Origin: CAZDET01 sp964504335
Lineage (GTDB): Bacteria > Bacteroidota > Bacteroidia > Chitinophagales > Saprospiraceae
Assembly (NCBI GenBank): GCA_964504335.1
Contig: CAZDET010000048.1
Location: forward strand, 1 to 40,684
Reading direction: 5' to 3'
DNA: 40,684 nt
In this document: piece after piece, positions 32,601 to 40,433 of the stretch
Numbering within the stretch: position 1 is the first letter of the stretch
How the letters are laid out: the number at the start of each line of letters is the position of its first letter
Notes under the pieces: generated by a model
Told to the model about the DNA's origin: nothing
The model's input: the letters and a program-made list of their open reading frames with translations, nothing else
Database searches by the model: none
Program-made: the position numbers and the translations under genes

Positions 32601-35600
32601 AGAAAGAACGCGGACCGAATCCACATTGATGCGCACTTCTCCTTCCACCTGACTCAGGAATCCGAACAGTGCAATGCTATCCCCGGCCGCGACGGAGTAG
32701 CCTGCCGGATCGCCGAAGCGGAGGGCCCGGATTCCTTCCCCATTTTCGACGGGGTAGAAATCCAGTCCGTCGCTGCTGAAGTTCGGGCTGTTCACCACGC
32801 CGTTCAATTGCGCATAGACGCCGTTGTTATTGGCGATTCCCTCGCTGTTGACGGATTTGGCCTCTTTGATGGTTAAGGGCACAATTTCGAACGGCCCCGG
32901 TTCATCGAGAATGTACTTGTAGAGCCGGTCGGTTTCGCCGCCGAAGAGGATGGTTTTACGGTCCTGGCTGATGGTGAAGCCCCGGATGTCGTTATCGGGT
33001 ACATCGTCGAGTGGCAGGTCCCAGCGCACCTGGTTTTTCTGATCGACGAAGATCAGGCGCGGCGGCTGGTCGCCCCGGTTGTTGATTACGTAGAAGGCGC
33101 TATCCGCCACGGCGACGATGGCGTTGGAGCCGGTAGCGGCGGGCATATCGAAGCGGCTGCTGAACTCGAAGTTCAGACCGTCGTCGCTGGTATAGATGAA
33201 CACGCCCCGTGCCGCGGACGCATCGGGCAGGTAGATGACGTTGCCTTCGGGTGCGAATGCAGACGTACGTGCCACGGCCGGCCCGCTACTGAGGTTGGGC
33301 TCGCTCACGATTTCGAAGGTCGTCGTATCGGTGGTGCTGCGCTGTACAATGCGCGCGCCGTTGCCGGGAAATACATTGTGGTAAAAGACGCGGCCCTGAT
33401 TGTCGACGGAAGGGTTGGAGCCCTGCTCACCACCGAGAAATGCCAGCACCTTACCGGTGGTGGCATCCAGCTTCCAGATTTCGTCACTGGCTACGATCAC
33501 GGTGTTGTCGGGTAGCCATTCGATACCGTAGGTAGGAGACAGGTCGTAGCTAATACCCTGGAAATTGATGGAGGTGACATTCAGCCCATCCACCACCAGA
33601 TCGGGATCAGTCAGCAGGTAGGGGGTGCCGTCGGCGTTATACACCCTAAATCCGTCGGGGCTGGAGAAGCCCGTCGTCCAAACGCGGCCGGTATTCTCAT
33701 CAATGGCCGCATCGTACACCCGGAAGCCGGGGACTTCCGCAAAAATGCCGTCGGGTACGTAGTTGGGCGGTGGAATCTGTACTGGTTCGGTGACGGGGCT
33801 TTCGTCCTTCGTCAGGCGGAATGTTTCGGTATTACCGACCGCCTGGTTTTTACCGTCGGTTGCAATCACCCGGTGGAAGAAGGTGACGGGTTCGCCCGGC
33901 TGGGTATCGCCCAGGAATTCGAACCATTCGCTCTCGGTTAATTCTCGGAAGACGGAATCCACCGTGGCGGAGGAAATCAGGAGGTCATTAAATTCGGAAT
34001 CCCGCGCCAGTTGGTACACATAAGTCAGATTGTTGCCGTCAGCGTCGGAGGCGGCCGTCCAGTCTACCTCAAAGAGGGCTAAAACGTCGCGCACGGCAAA
34101 CACGCTATCGGGGAAGGCAGCGGCCTTCAACTGAGCGGTGGTAGGTGCATTGTCGTTGAGGGGATACAACTGACCGCGCACTTCGCCATCGGGGAAGGCT
34201 TCGGTTTTGATCGAGACGTAGTAGAAGCCGACGGTCAGGAGTTCTTCAAAGTTGGGATCGAATGGGAACGTGCCGTTGAATGTACCGTTTTGGCCGTCGG
34301 TCGTATTGACTTGCAGCTCAAATACCGGTACGCCCTCGTTGGGGTGCAGAGCTGTGTAAACGGCGATGGCTGTGGGCTCCATGAGTACCTTCCCTTCTAG
34401 ATCGCTGAAGGTGCCTTCAATTACAATCTGGTCGCCTTGCAGACGAGCCTGGGCTGTTGCAGTGCCCGTACTCAGATTGCTGGTGGGCAGGTTCAGCCCC
34501 GACAATTCGGTATCACCCTCGTTGACCACGGTAACGTCCCGCCGGATGGTGAAACCATCGAAGGGGAACAGTGCCGTTGGAAACTCCTCGGTATCTACGA
34601 AGCGGAAGCCCTCGTTGAGCGCCCGCGTAGTGATGACCAGCGAGTCACCGAATACCGGATCGCCATCAAACAAATCGATGATCGTAACTGTGGCCGGAGT
34701 CGGCTGGCCGGTACCTACCAGGTTGCGGCCCGCTCCCGCCATTTCGCCCAGGTGGAGCAACTCAACGCCCCGGCGCTTGCCGGGGTAGTACACCGCGTGG
34801 TCGGCGGCAGCAAAGAGGGTGACGTCGAATTCGTCGAACAGTTCCAGCAGGGCATTGCGCTGCGACAGCACCTGCCCGGCCGTGTTCTTATTCTGCCCAC
34901 CCGCGGCAAAGAGCGGAAGGTGGGAAAGAGCAAACTTGTATTTCGCATTCTGCGCTTGCGGTGACTGGAACTGCTCGCGCAGCCATTCTACCTCATCCGG
35001 ACCGAAGAATCCGGAGCCCGGTCCGTCGAGCGCCGCGACGAAGACTTCCCCCCCGGCCGCCGTAAAGGCGTAATAGAAGGGAAAGTTGCTATCCTCTACG
35101 TAATTGATCAGGTCGGGCTTAATGGCCGGATCCGTCCAGAATTCTTCGGCAATCTGGCGGTCTAGTGCGCGGGAGGCATCGTGGTTACCCAGCGAAAAGC
35201 CGAAGGAAATATTCTCATCGCGGAAGGGCTGGTAGATGAACTGATTGAACGCGGCCCATAGGCCCCGCAGCTGCTCGTCGGTCAATCCGGCACTCTGAGC
35301 CGCGATCATGTCACCGGAGGAAAGTACGATATCGACTTGAGCCTCATTGCGCAGGTAATCCATCGCATTCAGCACCTGCTGATCGTAGGTCGTGGAGCCG
35401 AAGGAGCCGTTGAAGTCGTTGATGAAGCCAATGCGGATGTTACTCCGGGCCGGCACGATTTCTGCCGTGTAGCTTCGGTCGAGTACCGTGCCTTCCGTTG
35501 TGCTGACCTCGAAGCGAAAGGCTACCTCATCGCCGGCATCTTCAATAACGGTGTAGGAAAAGGGAAAAGTGAACGGAGTCGTACCCGGGTTCAGTGGTCC

Positions 35601-37466
35601 GGCAAAGATGGTTTCCGCACCACCGTTAACGGACTGGAAGACGGTAAAGGCATCGATACTGACATTCGGAGTGGCGATAACGACATCGAATTCGACCGTC
35701 TGACCAACGTTCAGCTCCGCGGAGGTCGGTTCCGGATCGAAGGCGATATCGAACGGAACAACCCGCACCTGAAATACCTGGGAAAGGAGTCGCCCCTGGT
35801 TGTCTTCCAGTTCGAACCGAATGTTGACGAGGTCGCCGACGTTTTCGTCTACTTGCAGGTTGAGCGTGAAGGCATCGGTGGTCGTTCCGTTCAGATCGAC
35901 TGTTTGTAGGGCTTCTTCCGGGCCGTCATTCACCTGCTTGAAAATGCGCAGCGTCTCTACGGTGACACCGCTGTTATTCGATTGGAAATTGGCAGTGATA
36001 TCGGTCGATTGGCCCTGAACGATATCCCGTTGGGAGCCGCCCGGGAACACGACGGTGGCCTCGCTTTCGCCTTCCTTCTGTAAGCGCAGGGCATCGACGG
36101 CCACAAAGTCGCCGTTAGGGGCGGCATTACTGATGATGATTTGGTCGCCCGGGCCCAGCGGGAACGTGCCGATCGGGTTGAACGCGCCGCTATTCAGGGT
36201 CTGATTGACAAAGATAGTATCACGGCCGAAGCCGTCGCGTACGATTACATAGGGCGTTTGAGAGGAGCGGTTGCTCGCTCCCACAAACCAGGTGCCAACC
36301 GTGTAGCTGGCCGGTTGTAAATCGTCGGGTAGCGTATAGGTAGCGGTAAGCGTGCCGTCGCCGACGGGGGCTAACCGAGTGGGCGAATCGCCGAAAAAAC
36401 CGGGGTTGCTGCTGCTAAACCAGCCGTCGCCTGCTTCGGCATATATTACCGTATTTTCCGTATCGTAAATCTGCGGGACCCGGCGGATCAGCAGAGCGCT
36501 ACCCACCGCACGAATACCCTCCGCATCGGAAGGACGGGTAATGACTTCATTGTCGGCAATCATTACGGAAGAGCCACCCCCATCGAGGTTAATGGCTTCG
36601 AAAGCACCGGCGTCGATCATCATCTCGGCGAGTTCTGGCAGCGTGGCACCGACGCTGAATTCCGACTGGCGGCCGTCTACCACCATGATGATGAGCTTGT
36701 TGTCGGCGGTGTATCCCATCGCCGTGCGCGGGTTTTTGCCGCGCAGGCCATCGTTAATCAGCTCTTCTTCTTTGACATCGACGACACCATCAACAACCAG
36801 GGCGGGCGTACCGCCGGTTGCCGTGACGACGTCCCAGCGCGTGCCGGTGATGCTGACATTTTCGTCGGTGTAAGTGCCGAGAAAGGGAACCGGTAGTGGC
36901 TCCTGGTTCAGGCTATTCGGGTAGGGCTCGGGGAAGCGAATGGCAAATTGATCATCTCCTTCGCCGGCCGGCCAGGTCCATACGATTTCCTGCTGACCAT
37001 CGGGCAACAGGCCCCAGGCAGTCCAAGTGGGAAAGTAGGTCGTTGATTGACCGGTTACATTACTAACGCGGTTGACGCCCTCCTGCCCGCGGGCAATGAA
37101 TTCGCCGTCTTGAATAATCAAGTTGACCGACAGGCCGCTGGAGGTGAAAAAGCCACCATTAGTAGCAACGAAAACGGGTTCCTCCTGCCGATCGATATAT
37201 TCCAGGGGCGTCAATCGGGGGCCGTCAGGGTGGTTGTTGTCGATAAATAATTCAAGGTTCGGATCGGATAAATCAATTTCGGTGTACGTAGCGTGTAGAG
37301 GCGAGCCGTTCGGAAAAGGAGTAAACGTTTCGAATACTTTTACCGAGGCTGGTAGATTTGGAATTGCGAGTTGCTCCCATTCCAGGTCCTGAATGAGTTG
37401 TCCTCTGACCTGAAATGCCACGAGCAGTAACGCAAAGCAAAGAATGCGTCTGAACAAGGGTACCAT
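26685..37466 (-). CDS. giant T9SS-exported surface protein: phosphodiester glycosidase, metallophosphoesterase, LamG and Ig-like repeats
   Basis: The 3593-residue product has a signal peptide (residues 1-22). Approximate domains are: phosphodiester glycosidase (NAGPA-type, 30-330; conserved NLDGGGSS with D295); golvesin C-terminal-like (334-462, ending VAVDALRL); two Ig-like (465-670); calcineurin-like metallophosphoesterase (675-910; SSGDMI, GNHD at 760-763, ALSHLPLF); CHRD (982-1105); FnIII-like (1110-1230); beta-propeller (1232-1528); OB-fold/DUF5689-like (1530-1725); Ig (1732-1815); two DUF1533-like (1815-1975); a duplicated LamG module (2087-2826); six Ig-like repeats (2828-3489); and a T9SS sorting tail (3512-3593; VSIAPNPATDQL, GLAAGSYFLRI). 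It is probably exported and attached to the surface. Both enzyme domains suggest cleavage of phosphodiester-linked glycans. The metallophosphoesterase motifs are partly degenerate. The 276 bases upstream are AT-rich without a clear promoter. Confidence 0.92.
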   Translation of the reverse strand: MVPLFRRILCFALLLVAFQVRGQLIQDLEWEQLAIPNLPASVKVFETFTPFPNGSPLHATYTEIDLSDPNLELFIDNNHPDGPRLTPLEYIDRQEEPVFVATNGGFFTSSGLSVNLIIQDGEFIARGQEGVNRVSNVTGQSTTYFPTWTAWGLLPDGQQEIVWTWPAGEGDDQFAIRFPEPYPNSLNQEPLPVPFLGTYTDENVSITGTRWDVVTATGGTPALVVDGVVDVKEEELINDGLRGKNPRTAMGYTADNKLIIMVVDGRQSEFSVGATLPELAEMMIDAGAFEAINLDGGGSSVMIADNEVITRPSDAEGIRAVGSALLIRRVPQIYDTENTVIYAEAGDGWFSSSNPGFFGDSPTRLAPVGDGTLTATYTLPDDLQPASYTVGTWFVGASNRSSQTPYVIVRDGFGRDTIFVNQTLNSGAFNPIGTFPLGPGDQIIISNAAPNGDFVAVDALRLQKEGESEATVVFPGGSQRDIVQGQSTDITANFQSNNSGVTVETLRIFKQVNDGPEEALQTVDLNGTTTDAFTLNLQVDENVGDLVNIRFELEDNQGRLLSQVFQVRVVPFDIAFDPEPTSAELNVGQTVEFDVVIATPNVSIDAFTVFQSVNGGAETIFAGPLNPGTTPFTFPFSYTVIEDAGDEVAFRFEVSTTEGTVLDRSYTAEIVPARSNIRIGFINDFNGSFGSTTYDQQVLNAMDYLRNEAQVDIVLSSGDMIAAQSAGLTDEQLRGLWAAFNQFIYQPFRDENISFGFSLGNHDASRALDRQIAEEFWTDPAIKPDLINYVEDSNFPFYYAFTAAGGEVFVAALDGPGSGFFGPDEVEWLREQFQSPQAQNAKYKFALSHLPLFAAGGQNKNTAGQVLSQRNALLELFDEFDVTLFAAADHAVYYPGKRRGVELLHLGEMAGAGRNLVGTGQPTPATVTIIDLFDGDPVFGDSLVITTRALNEGFRFVDTEEFPTALFPFDGFTIRRDVTVVNEGDTELSGLNLPTSNLSTGTATAQARLQGDQIVIEGTFSDLEGKVLMEPTAIAVYTALHPNEGVPVFELQVNTTDGQNGTFNGTFPFDPNFEELLTVGFYYVSIKTEAFPDGEVRGQLYPLNDNAPTTAQLKAAAFPDSVFAVRDVLALFEVDWTAASDADGNNLTYVYQLARDSEFNDLLISSATVDSVFRELTESEWFEFLGDTQPGEPVTFFHRVIATDGKNQAVGNTETFRLTKDESPVTEPVQIPPPNYVPDGIFAEVPGFRVYDAAIDENTGRVWTTGFSSPDGFRVYNADGTPYLLTDPDLVVDGLNVTSINFQGISYDLSPTYGIEWLPDNTVIVASDEIWKLDATTGKVLAFLGGEQGSNPSVDNQGRVFYHNVFPGNGARIVQRSTTDTTTFEIVSEPNLSSGPAVARTSAFAPEGNVIYLPDASAARGVFIYTSDDGLNFEFSSRFDMPAATGSNAIVAVADSAFYVINNRGDQPPRLIFVDQKNQVRWDLPLDDVPDNDIRGFTISQDRKTILFGGETDRLYKYILDEPGPFEIVPLTIKEAKSVNSEGIANNNGVYAQLNGVVNSPNFSSDGLDFYPVENGEGIRALRFGDPAGYSVAAGDSIALFGFLSQVEGEVRINVDSVRVLSTENDLTTTMAVGALTEANESNLVTISNVSLVDPAQWTTGTGFFGFEVDVTDGNRTFPLLIDRETDLFNAGPPSGSFEVTGFVMQFDPTVPFLGGYMVLPRSTQDIALLDNVMVTADKTFVCLGESVTFTATVQNGVAPTFQWFNRGQAIPGATAATFTTSELDVDNLISVQVSDPANPYPITAPSITVNVTPEVAADETDNAPTNPVTLTFEDFAPWRTSITTVLVNSEPIAETAFAVTPGQILINSDVFPTPGIYAIEIQADGFCEVIVTQELLAAPPVLAADLLNNNVGNAIEVTFTDDPAWRAAVSEVVIDQAIVDPANFTLSEGLLTLDSSLFPEAGDYEITVNATGYVVAVVNQPINPQLIDLEVINPVSDVAAGINSDPITIDVSNVFGSPQDPNAEITVDVVDNSREDIVQANVADGTLTLSFTPEVFGESIITLRGQSGAASAETSFRATIVEPGLGNALFLNEDSGDELVNLGSPESLNFIPNQDDFTVTCWFNAAPGEVGTLVGKAAGGSRQYQLFTFGDEVLYQVGGTSVFTSSIEANYTPNEWHHVALVVKNSEGSSIQLYIDGQLSTGSATGNPPGDVLDDVDVLIGARWSDDAASAPSTFYNGLIDEVSFWNRALTAEEVQQFQHQLLSGSEPGLVAYYRFDQMGGTMVPDLSGNGIGGTLINTEDSDFVTSYAALAALPDNFQTDVEGLWDVQPALNANNGLDIISDVSGNNFAVLAHNGQEGKTDRLFNGVPIMQLNRSWFVERVGSSDIPATLAFDLSEAAGSGAALEMMAGSTFSLLTSEDGSNFNLSVAADSIINDTIYFNQPNLADGFYSLAVEEATSQLGQALFFDFSDEYVSLGSPEQLDFIPNEDNFTLSTWFNARPGEVGTLIAKAAGGSRQYQIFTFADEILYQVGGNSVSTIGGNANYTPDEWHHVALVVNNDENAVNLYLDGQFIRSSTPGSVLDPGIDVLFGARRTSDGSNGAISAQLIGRMDEVSFWNKALTQEEILDLQHQLLSGNEEGLVAYYRFDQQSGSILPDLGPNGLDGNLINMEDQDWITSYAALADLPEPFTQDIDGVWGGQPTSDRNGGLIIEAAINSVNYAVFGHNGATGTQSVEIDGLPTEQLNRVWNVFKNGIDAVPSTFVFDLGEAGSSNLNGRAQYALLSSTDGQFFTIEALSDSIENDSVVFEGVTLSNLTYTVGAPNLGDRVVRFQLVDRARNVIDADLSNGELINLNQTGNLDFNIQAITDPAVVGSVVLELSGPTTVNRVENLEPYEVFGNSAARLAVGTYTLKATPFDGASGRGEAGQPLEITFSVSFENAIERFDLLGADGEVLVSDFSDGAVIDLNTIGDQPLNIEAITTPPSIDAVQFRLEGPVSIDRLEIDPPYTVFSVPASLPVGDYTLAAQPVRENGMPTGPAKTIAFSVSADITIQQFDLTDADGTVIIADLQDNAVLNLNQLGNLLYNIEAGTTGAVGIVDFELSGPINLSRTEIEVPFLLFDDAPRNLLPGNYALTATPRRENGTPGTPSTINFKVTFDVAVTRFDLLDQNGDILISDLSEGAVIDLNTIGDQPLNIEAITMPATVDGISFSLQGPTPVERVEIDPPYTVFSFPTSLGIGDYSLMAQVVRADGTPIGTPLAINFSVVADIAVQQFDLTDAAGNVLLADLQDGATINLSQLGDQEYNIEAVASTAVGSVDFVLEGPVTQNRTEIEAPYFVFDNAPQRLLVGTYTLTATPRRADGTAGTARTLQFQVVTDEEATQFRLVDADRNVLEENLIEGAVIDLSKYPQGTEFNIEAVTEPTIASVVFDLNGPISTDRTENLEPFEVFGNGQRALLPGDYDLTAITFLQDGGQGMAEDTAQISFQVMSGTQFFPQGRTGWRATTTDSPLAVSIAPNPATDQLTITLSGTVEGRMHVQILDGNGRLVRRLQIQKGGVSLQQTIDLNGLAAGSYFLRIVGPQGNTQQQPFLIGN
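27003..28986 (-). repeat. six tandem Ig-like repeats of about 110 codons
   Basis: Within the giant gene, six units each contain FDL.d..G.v...dL..ga.i.LN..g, then an N-I-E-A block and a GDY/GTYTL.A strand. Units 2 and 4 resemble each other most (both with GAVIDLNTIGDQPLNIEAIT and EIDPPYTVFS). Units 3 and 5 likewise pair (LRQ-type LNQLG/LSQLG and TATPRR), and the outer units 1 and 6 share ENLEPYEVFGN/ENLEPFEVFGN. This points to duplication of a two-domain block. The coding DNA of units 2 and 4 is also very similar. Confidence 0.85.
28989..31208 (-). repeat. tandem duplication of a 370-codon LamG module
   Basis: Two consecutive copies (residues about 2087-2458 and 2460-2826 of the giant protein) each contain a LamG/concanavalin-like domain and a trailing domain. 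The LamG part is marked by SLGSPE.L.FIPN.D.FT, GTL..KAAGGSRQYQ.FTF.DE.LYQVGG, EWHHVALVV and EVSFWN.ALT..E. The trailing domain begins YAALA.LP. and contains NYAV..HNG and LNR.W. Similarity is strong at the protein level along the full length. Confidence 0.85.
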
Positions 37467-37742
37467 GTTTGTAAGGATGGAATTTTGGGTTTACGAGAAT
37501 ATGGTTGTTGCTGAGAGTAGCGGAGGGAACTACTCAGTTGCCTCAAGATACTGCTCGTAGGTGGCGGGGACCAAAAAGGCGTAAGTTGTTGATAAATAGG
37601 GGGTAATAAATGTATTAGATAAGTTTTAAAACCATAAAAAATTGACTGAAAGAGGATTGTTTCGCGCAGGACGCAGAATTAAAAATTCATTATTAATGTG
37701 TGAAGTCATCGTAATGTCACGGAAGGAACCGTGAAATTCGGA

Positions 37743-39440
37743 TCACCAGCGCCGAGGAGGATCAATGGCAACTCCGGCCGATTTCAAATCCAGAATAAGT
37801 GCCCCATCTCCACGGCGCTGCGCTTCGTGTAATAATGCATCGAAGAGCTCCTTTGCCGGCTGTTGTTGGCCCATTTGCTGTAGGCAATTCGCTTTCTGAA
37901 AGCGGAGCTGGTCCAGCACTGCGGCCTGACTGTTGCGCTGAATCCAGCGGGAAAAATTCGGGTGCGCTCTCAGGCTATCCGGGAGGTATTGGATGGTTTG
38001 ATCGAAATCCTGCTGAAGTTGGCGACCGAACACAATGCCCTGCTCCAGCAAAGGCACGGCTTGGGGGCAATCTCCCAGGAGTTGTCGAGCAGCGCCCAAA
38101 TTATTCAGGCAAGTGACATGAATGATCTGAGTGCGCGACGCTTCATCGAATGGCAGGTCATTTCGGTTTAATTGATGCGAATGGCGAAGAAGCCCCGTTT
38201 GGTAAAAGATGATGCGATGACCATTAAAGGCTGCGATCAAATGTAGTTCGAACGCATTGTCGCCCGACTGGAAATGGGGAAGAAGCAGGGTGGCAATTTC
38301 CCGGGCCTGGCCGAAAAACGAAATGGCGCGCTCGATCGATCCTCGCGCAGCGAAAATACTACCCAGGTTGTTGAGATTTAAGGCTACGTGTAAACTGGAG
38401 GCTCCGAACAGCGCCGTATTGAACCGCGCAGCCTGCTCGAAGCAAGCCTCCGCTTGTGTGAAATTACCCTGTAAGGCATAGGCCAGGCCCATATTGTTGC
38501 AGTACGTCGCGATTCGCTCGAAACGCGCTCCCGCAAATTGGGCAACTTCCGAATCGATGAAGCCCTGAAGGCGGTCGATGGCTTCTTGGTAGTGTGCTCG
38601 GCTGAGCAGATTGAGCGTGAGGGCATAGATGTACAATGCATTATCGGGTGCCAACTGCACGATATCCCGGTATACATCGGTGGCTTCGGCGTAGGCGGTA
38701 TCTAATTCAAGGGTCTGGGCGTAGGCGAAGCCCGCCGCCGCAGTTTCCAGTTGCTCGGTTTGGTCTTGTTTTTTTTCGAGCAAGTATCGCTGTCTGAGCA
38801 CCAATTCGGCTTCGTCGATTTTTCCTGCATCCAGCAACTGGGTTGCTCGTTGTGCGAGCTCATCTTCGCGGAGCTTCAACTCACCGCGGAGCTTGTTGTA
38901 TTTTTGGATTTGGTCTGCCAGTTGGCGTTCGAATAACTCCAATTTTCCGGCGTTAAAAAGGTACTCCCCTTGCTTTTCGAAAAAAATTTCGTAAATGTTG
39001 CGGAAGGCCGATTCGGAAATGCCGTACCAGATATCGACATTACCGGCGGAGATAATGGCCGGGCTGTTAGCTCCCTCGGTAAACACCAGCCATTGCATAA
39101 TCGTGCTTAGAGTGGAGTCTTGTTGAATGCCCAATTCCCTCAACGCACGGGCACTCAGTTGGCGATCCGAGGTTTCAGCGGTTGGCAGCGCTTTGTATTT
39201 TTCGAGTAATGCTTCGGCTCGGGCCAGTTGCTCTTCGGGGCTAAGCCCCTGCTGCTCGTAGGTTTGGAGCAATTTGGTGACGATATTCGGATGTACCCCG
39301 TAGCCTACTGCTACATCGCCTGCCGAAACGATGGAGGGACTTCGGAGCCCCTCCGTGTAATTCTCAATGGCCAGGGTGTCCTGGCCGAGGGCAAAAGAAC
39401 TAAAGAAGATAAATGCGAAGCAAAGCCATTGAGGGTGCAT
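37743..39440 (-). CDS. periplasmic TPR protein carrying two SP[AS]I-type beta motifs
   Basis: A signal peptide (residues 1-19, ending SFALGQ) precedes two copies of a short motif: SPSIVSAGDVAVGYG (34-48) and SPAIISAGNVDIWYG (126-140). Each is followed by amphipathic helices (for example VTKLLQTYEQQGLSPEEQLARAEALLEKY). A coiled-coil stretch rich in Gln, Leu and Glu spans about 150-240. TPR units follow from about 250 to 540 (EATDVYRDIVQLAPDNALYIYALTLNLL, YCNNMGLAYALQGNFTQAEACFEQAARFN, NLNNLGSIFAARGSIERAISFFGQA). No enzyme motif is seen. It begins 18 bases after the CHAT membrane protease, whose C-terminal tail carries the same motif. Joint transcription and physical partnership are likely. Confidence 0.8.
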   Translation of the reverse strand: MHPQWLCFAFIFFSSFALGQDTLAIENYTEGLRSPSIVSAGDVAVGYGVHPNIVTKLLQTYEQQGLSPEEQLARAEALLEKYKALPTAETSDRQLSARALRELGIQQDSTLSTIMQWLVFTEGANSPAIISAGNVDIWYGISESAFRNIYEIFFEKQGEYLFNAGKLELFERQLADQIQKYNKLRGELKLREDELAQRATQLLDAGKIDEAELVLRQRYLLEKKQDQTEQLETAAAGFAYAQTLELDTAYAEATDVYRDIVQLAPDNALYIYALTLNLLSRAHYQEAIDRLQGFIDSEVAQFAGARFERIATYCNNMGLAYALQGNFTQAEACFEQAARFNTALFGASSLHVALNLNNLGSIFAARGSIERAISFFGQAREIATLLLPHFQSGDNAFELHLIAAFNGHRIIFYQTGLLRHSHQLNRNDLPFDEASRTQIIHVTCLNNLGAARQLLGDCPQAVPLLEQGIVFGRQLQQDFDQTIQYLPDSLRAHPNFSRWIQRNSQAAVLDQLRFQKANCLQQMGQQQPAKELFDALLHEAQRRGDGALILDLKSAGVAIDPPRRW

Positions 39441-39458
39441 GGTGTAGTGGATTGGTCA

Positions 39459-40433
39459 TTACTCATTTTTGGAAGTATCCGGCTTACTGCTTTCCCAATC
39501 ATCATAGCTGATCGTTATGGGTGCGTTGCCCGTGTTGATGATGGCGGGGCTTTGGTTGCCAGTTGTGGACTGCCGGATGTCCACCTGGTCGATCGATTCG
39601 GTTGGAGGAGTTGGTAATCCGGGAGAGTCATCGCTGCGCAGGGGCACCTGAAAATGAGAAATAACTGGTGGAGGCTCCGCGGGCTGAAAAAGCGTCCGCA
39701 GCGAATTTCCACTCAACTCGGTGATTCCGACGACACCGATTGCAATTGCCGCGGCTGTGGCTACCCATCGCTTCCAGGTCTGCCCGGGCGCTCTGGTGCC
39801 CCCCGGAAGGCGCCAGTTCAGCACATCCGCATTTTGGCTGTACAATCCCCAGGAAAATGCGTCCGGTTGTTTTTGCGAGGCACGCAGGGCCATCGCCCGA
39901 TGAGTAATTTCCAGGTCCGGATGCTGATTGATGACGTACGAGCGGGCACTTTCGAAGGCCTCATAAATGGTATGTCCGGCCGCCAGGGCCTGGTAAAATT
40001 GCCGGGCCAACGCCAAGGCACGTTGGTCCTCAACTTCCGCCATGGTGGCGATGACCGCCGGTACACCGCGCTTGAACAGTGCTTCTACCTGGCCGAAATT
40101 GCTGCAGCCGTTCAGGAAAACCAACTTCAGATGTGGTTGCTGGCTGATCTTATCTGCCAGTTGGGCGGATGCCTGATCGATCTGTTGCAAATTCAGGCCT
40201 GCCCCGTCGGAGTGACCACCGTAGTGGAAAAGGACGATTTTATTGGAAAAACGGTTAAGCTCCCGGTAGATCTGTTCCAGGGTGGCAAAGCCCATCCGCT
40301 GGCAATCGATGACTTCCCGTTGGTGGAGGTCCGCCAGCTCGTTCCAAATAGCGTTTTGTTCTTCGCCCAGGCGGAGGCTGCCCTGGGAATCGTTGGCAAA
40401 TGCGAATAAAAAAACCGGACGGGTAGGCGGCAT
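39459..40433 (-). CDS. CHAT protease with one transmembrane helix and periplasmic SPAII tail
   Basis: The 324-residue protein begins directly with a CHAT domain (1-205): H74 in VLFHYGGHSDGAG and C110 in LVFLNGCSN form the caspase-like dyad, followed by LFKRGVPAVIAT. There is no signal peptide. One transmembrane helix (about 222-242) is preceded by W-K-R-W, so the protease domain should face the cytoplasm. A Pro-rich stretch (250-285) leads to SPAIINTGNAPITISY (295-310) in the periplasm. The same motif occurs twice in the neighbouring secreted TPR protein. Short CHAT proteins of this kind usually act as effectors in conflict or stress systems. The substrate is unknown. Confidence 0.9.
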   Translation of the reverse strand: MPPTRPVFLFAFANDSQGSLRLGEEQNAIWNELADLHQREVIDCQRMGFATLEQIYRELNRFSNKIVLFHYGGHSDGAGLNLQQIDQASAQLADKISQQPHLKLVFLNGCSNFGQVEALFKRGVPAVIATMAEVEDQRALALARQFYQALAAGHTIYEAFESARSYVINQHPDLEITHRAMALRASQKQPDAFSWGLYSQNADVLNWRLPGGTRAPGQTWKRWVATAAAIAIGVVGITELSGNSLRTLFQPAEPPPVISHFQVPLRSDDSPGLPTPPTESIDQVDIRQSTTGNQSPAIINTGNAPITISYDDWESSKPDTSKNE

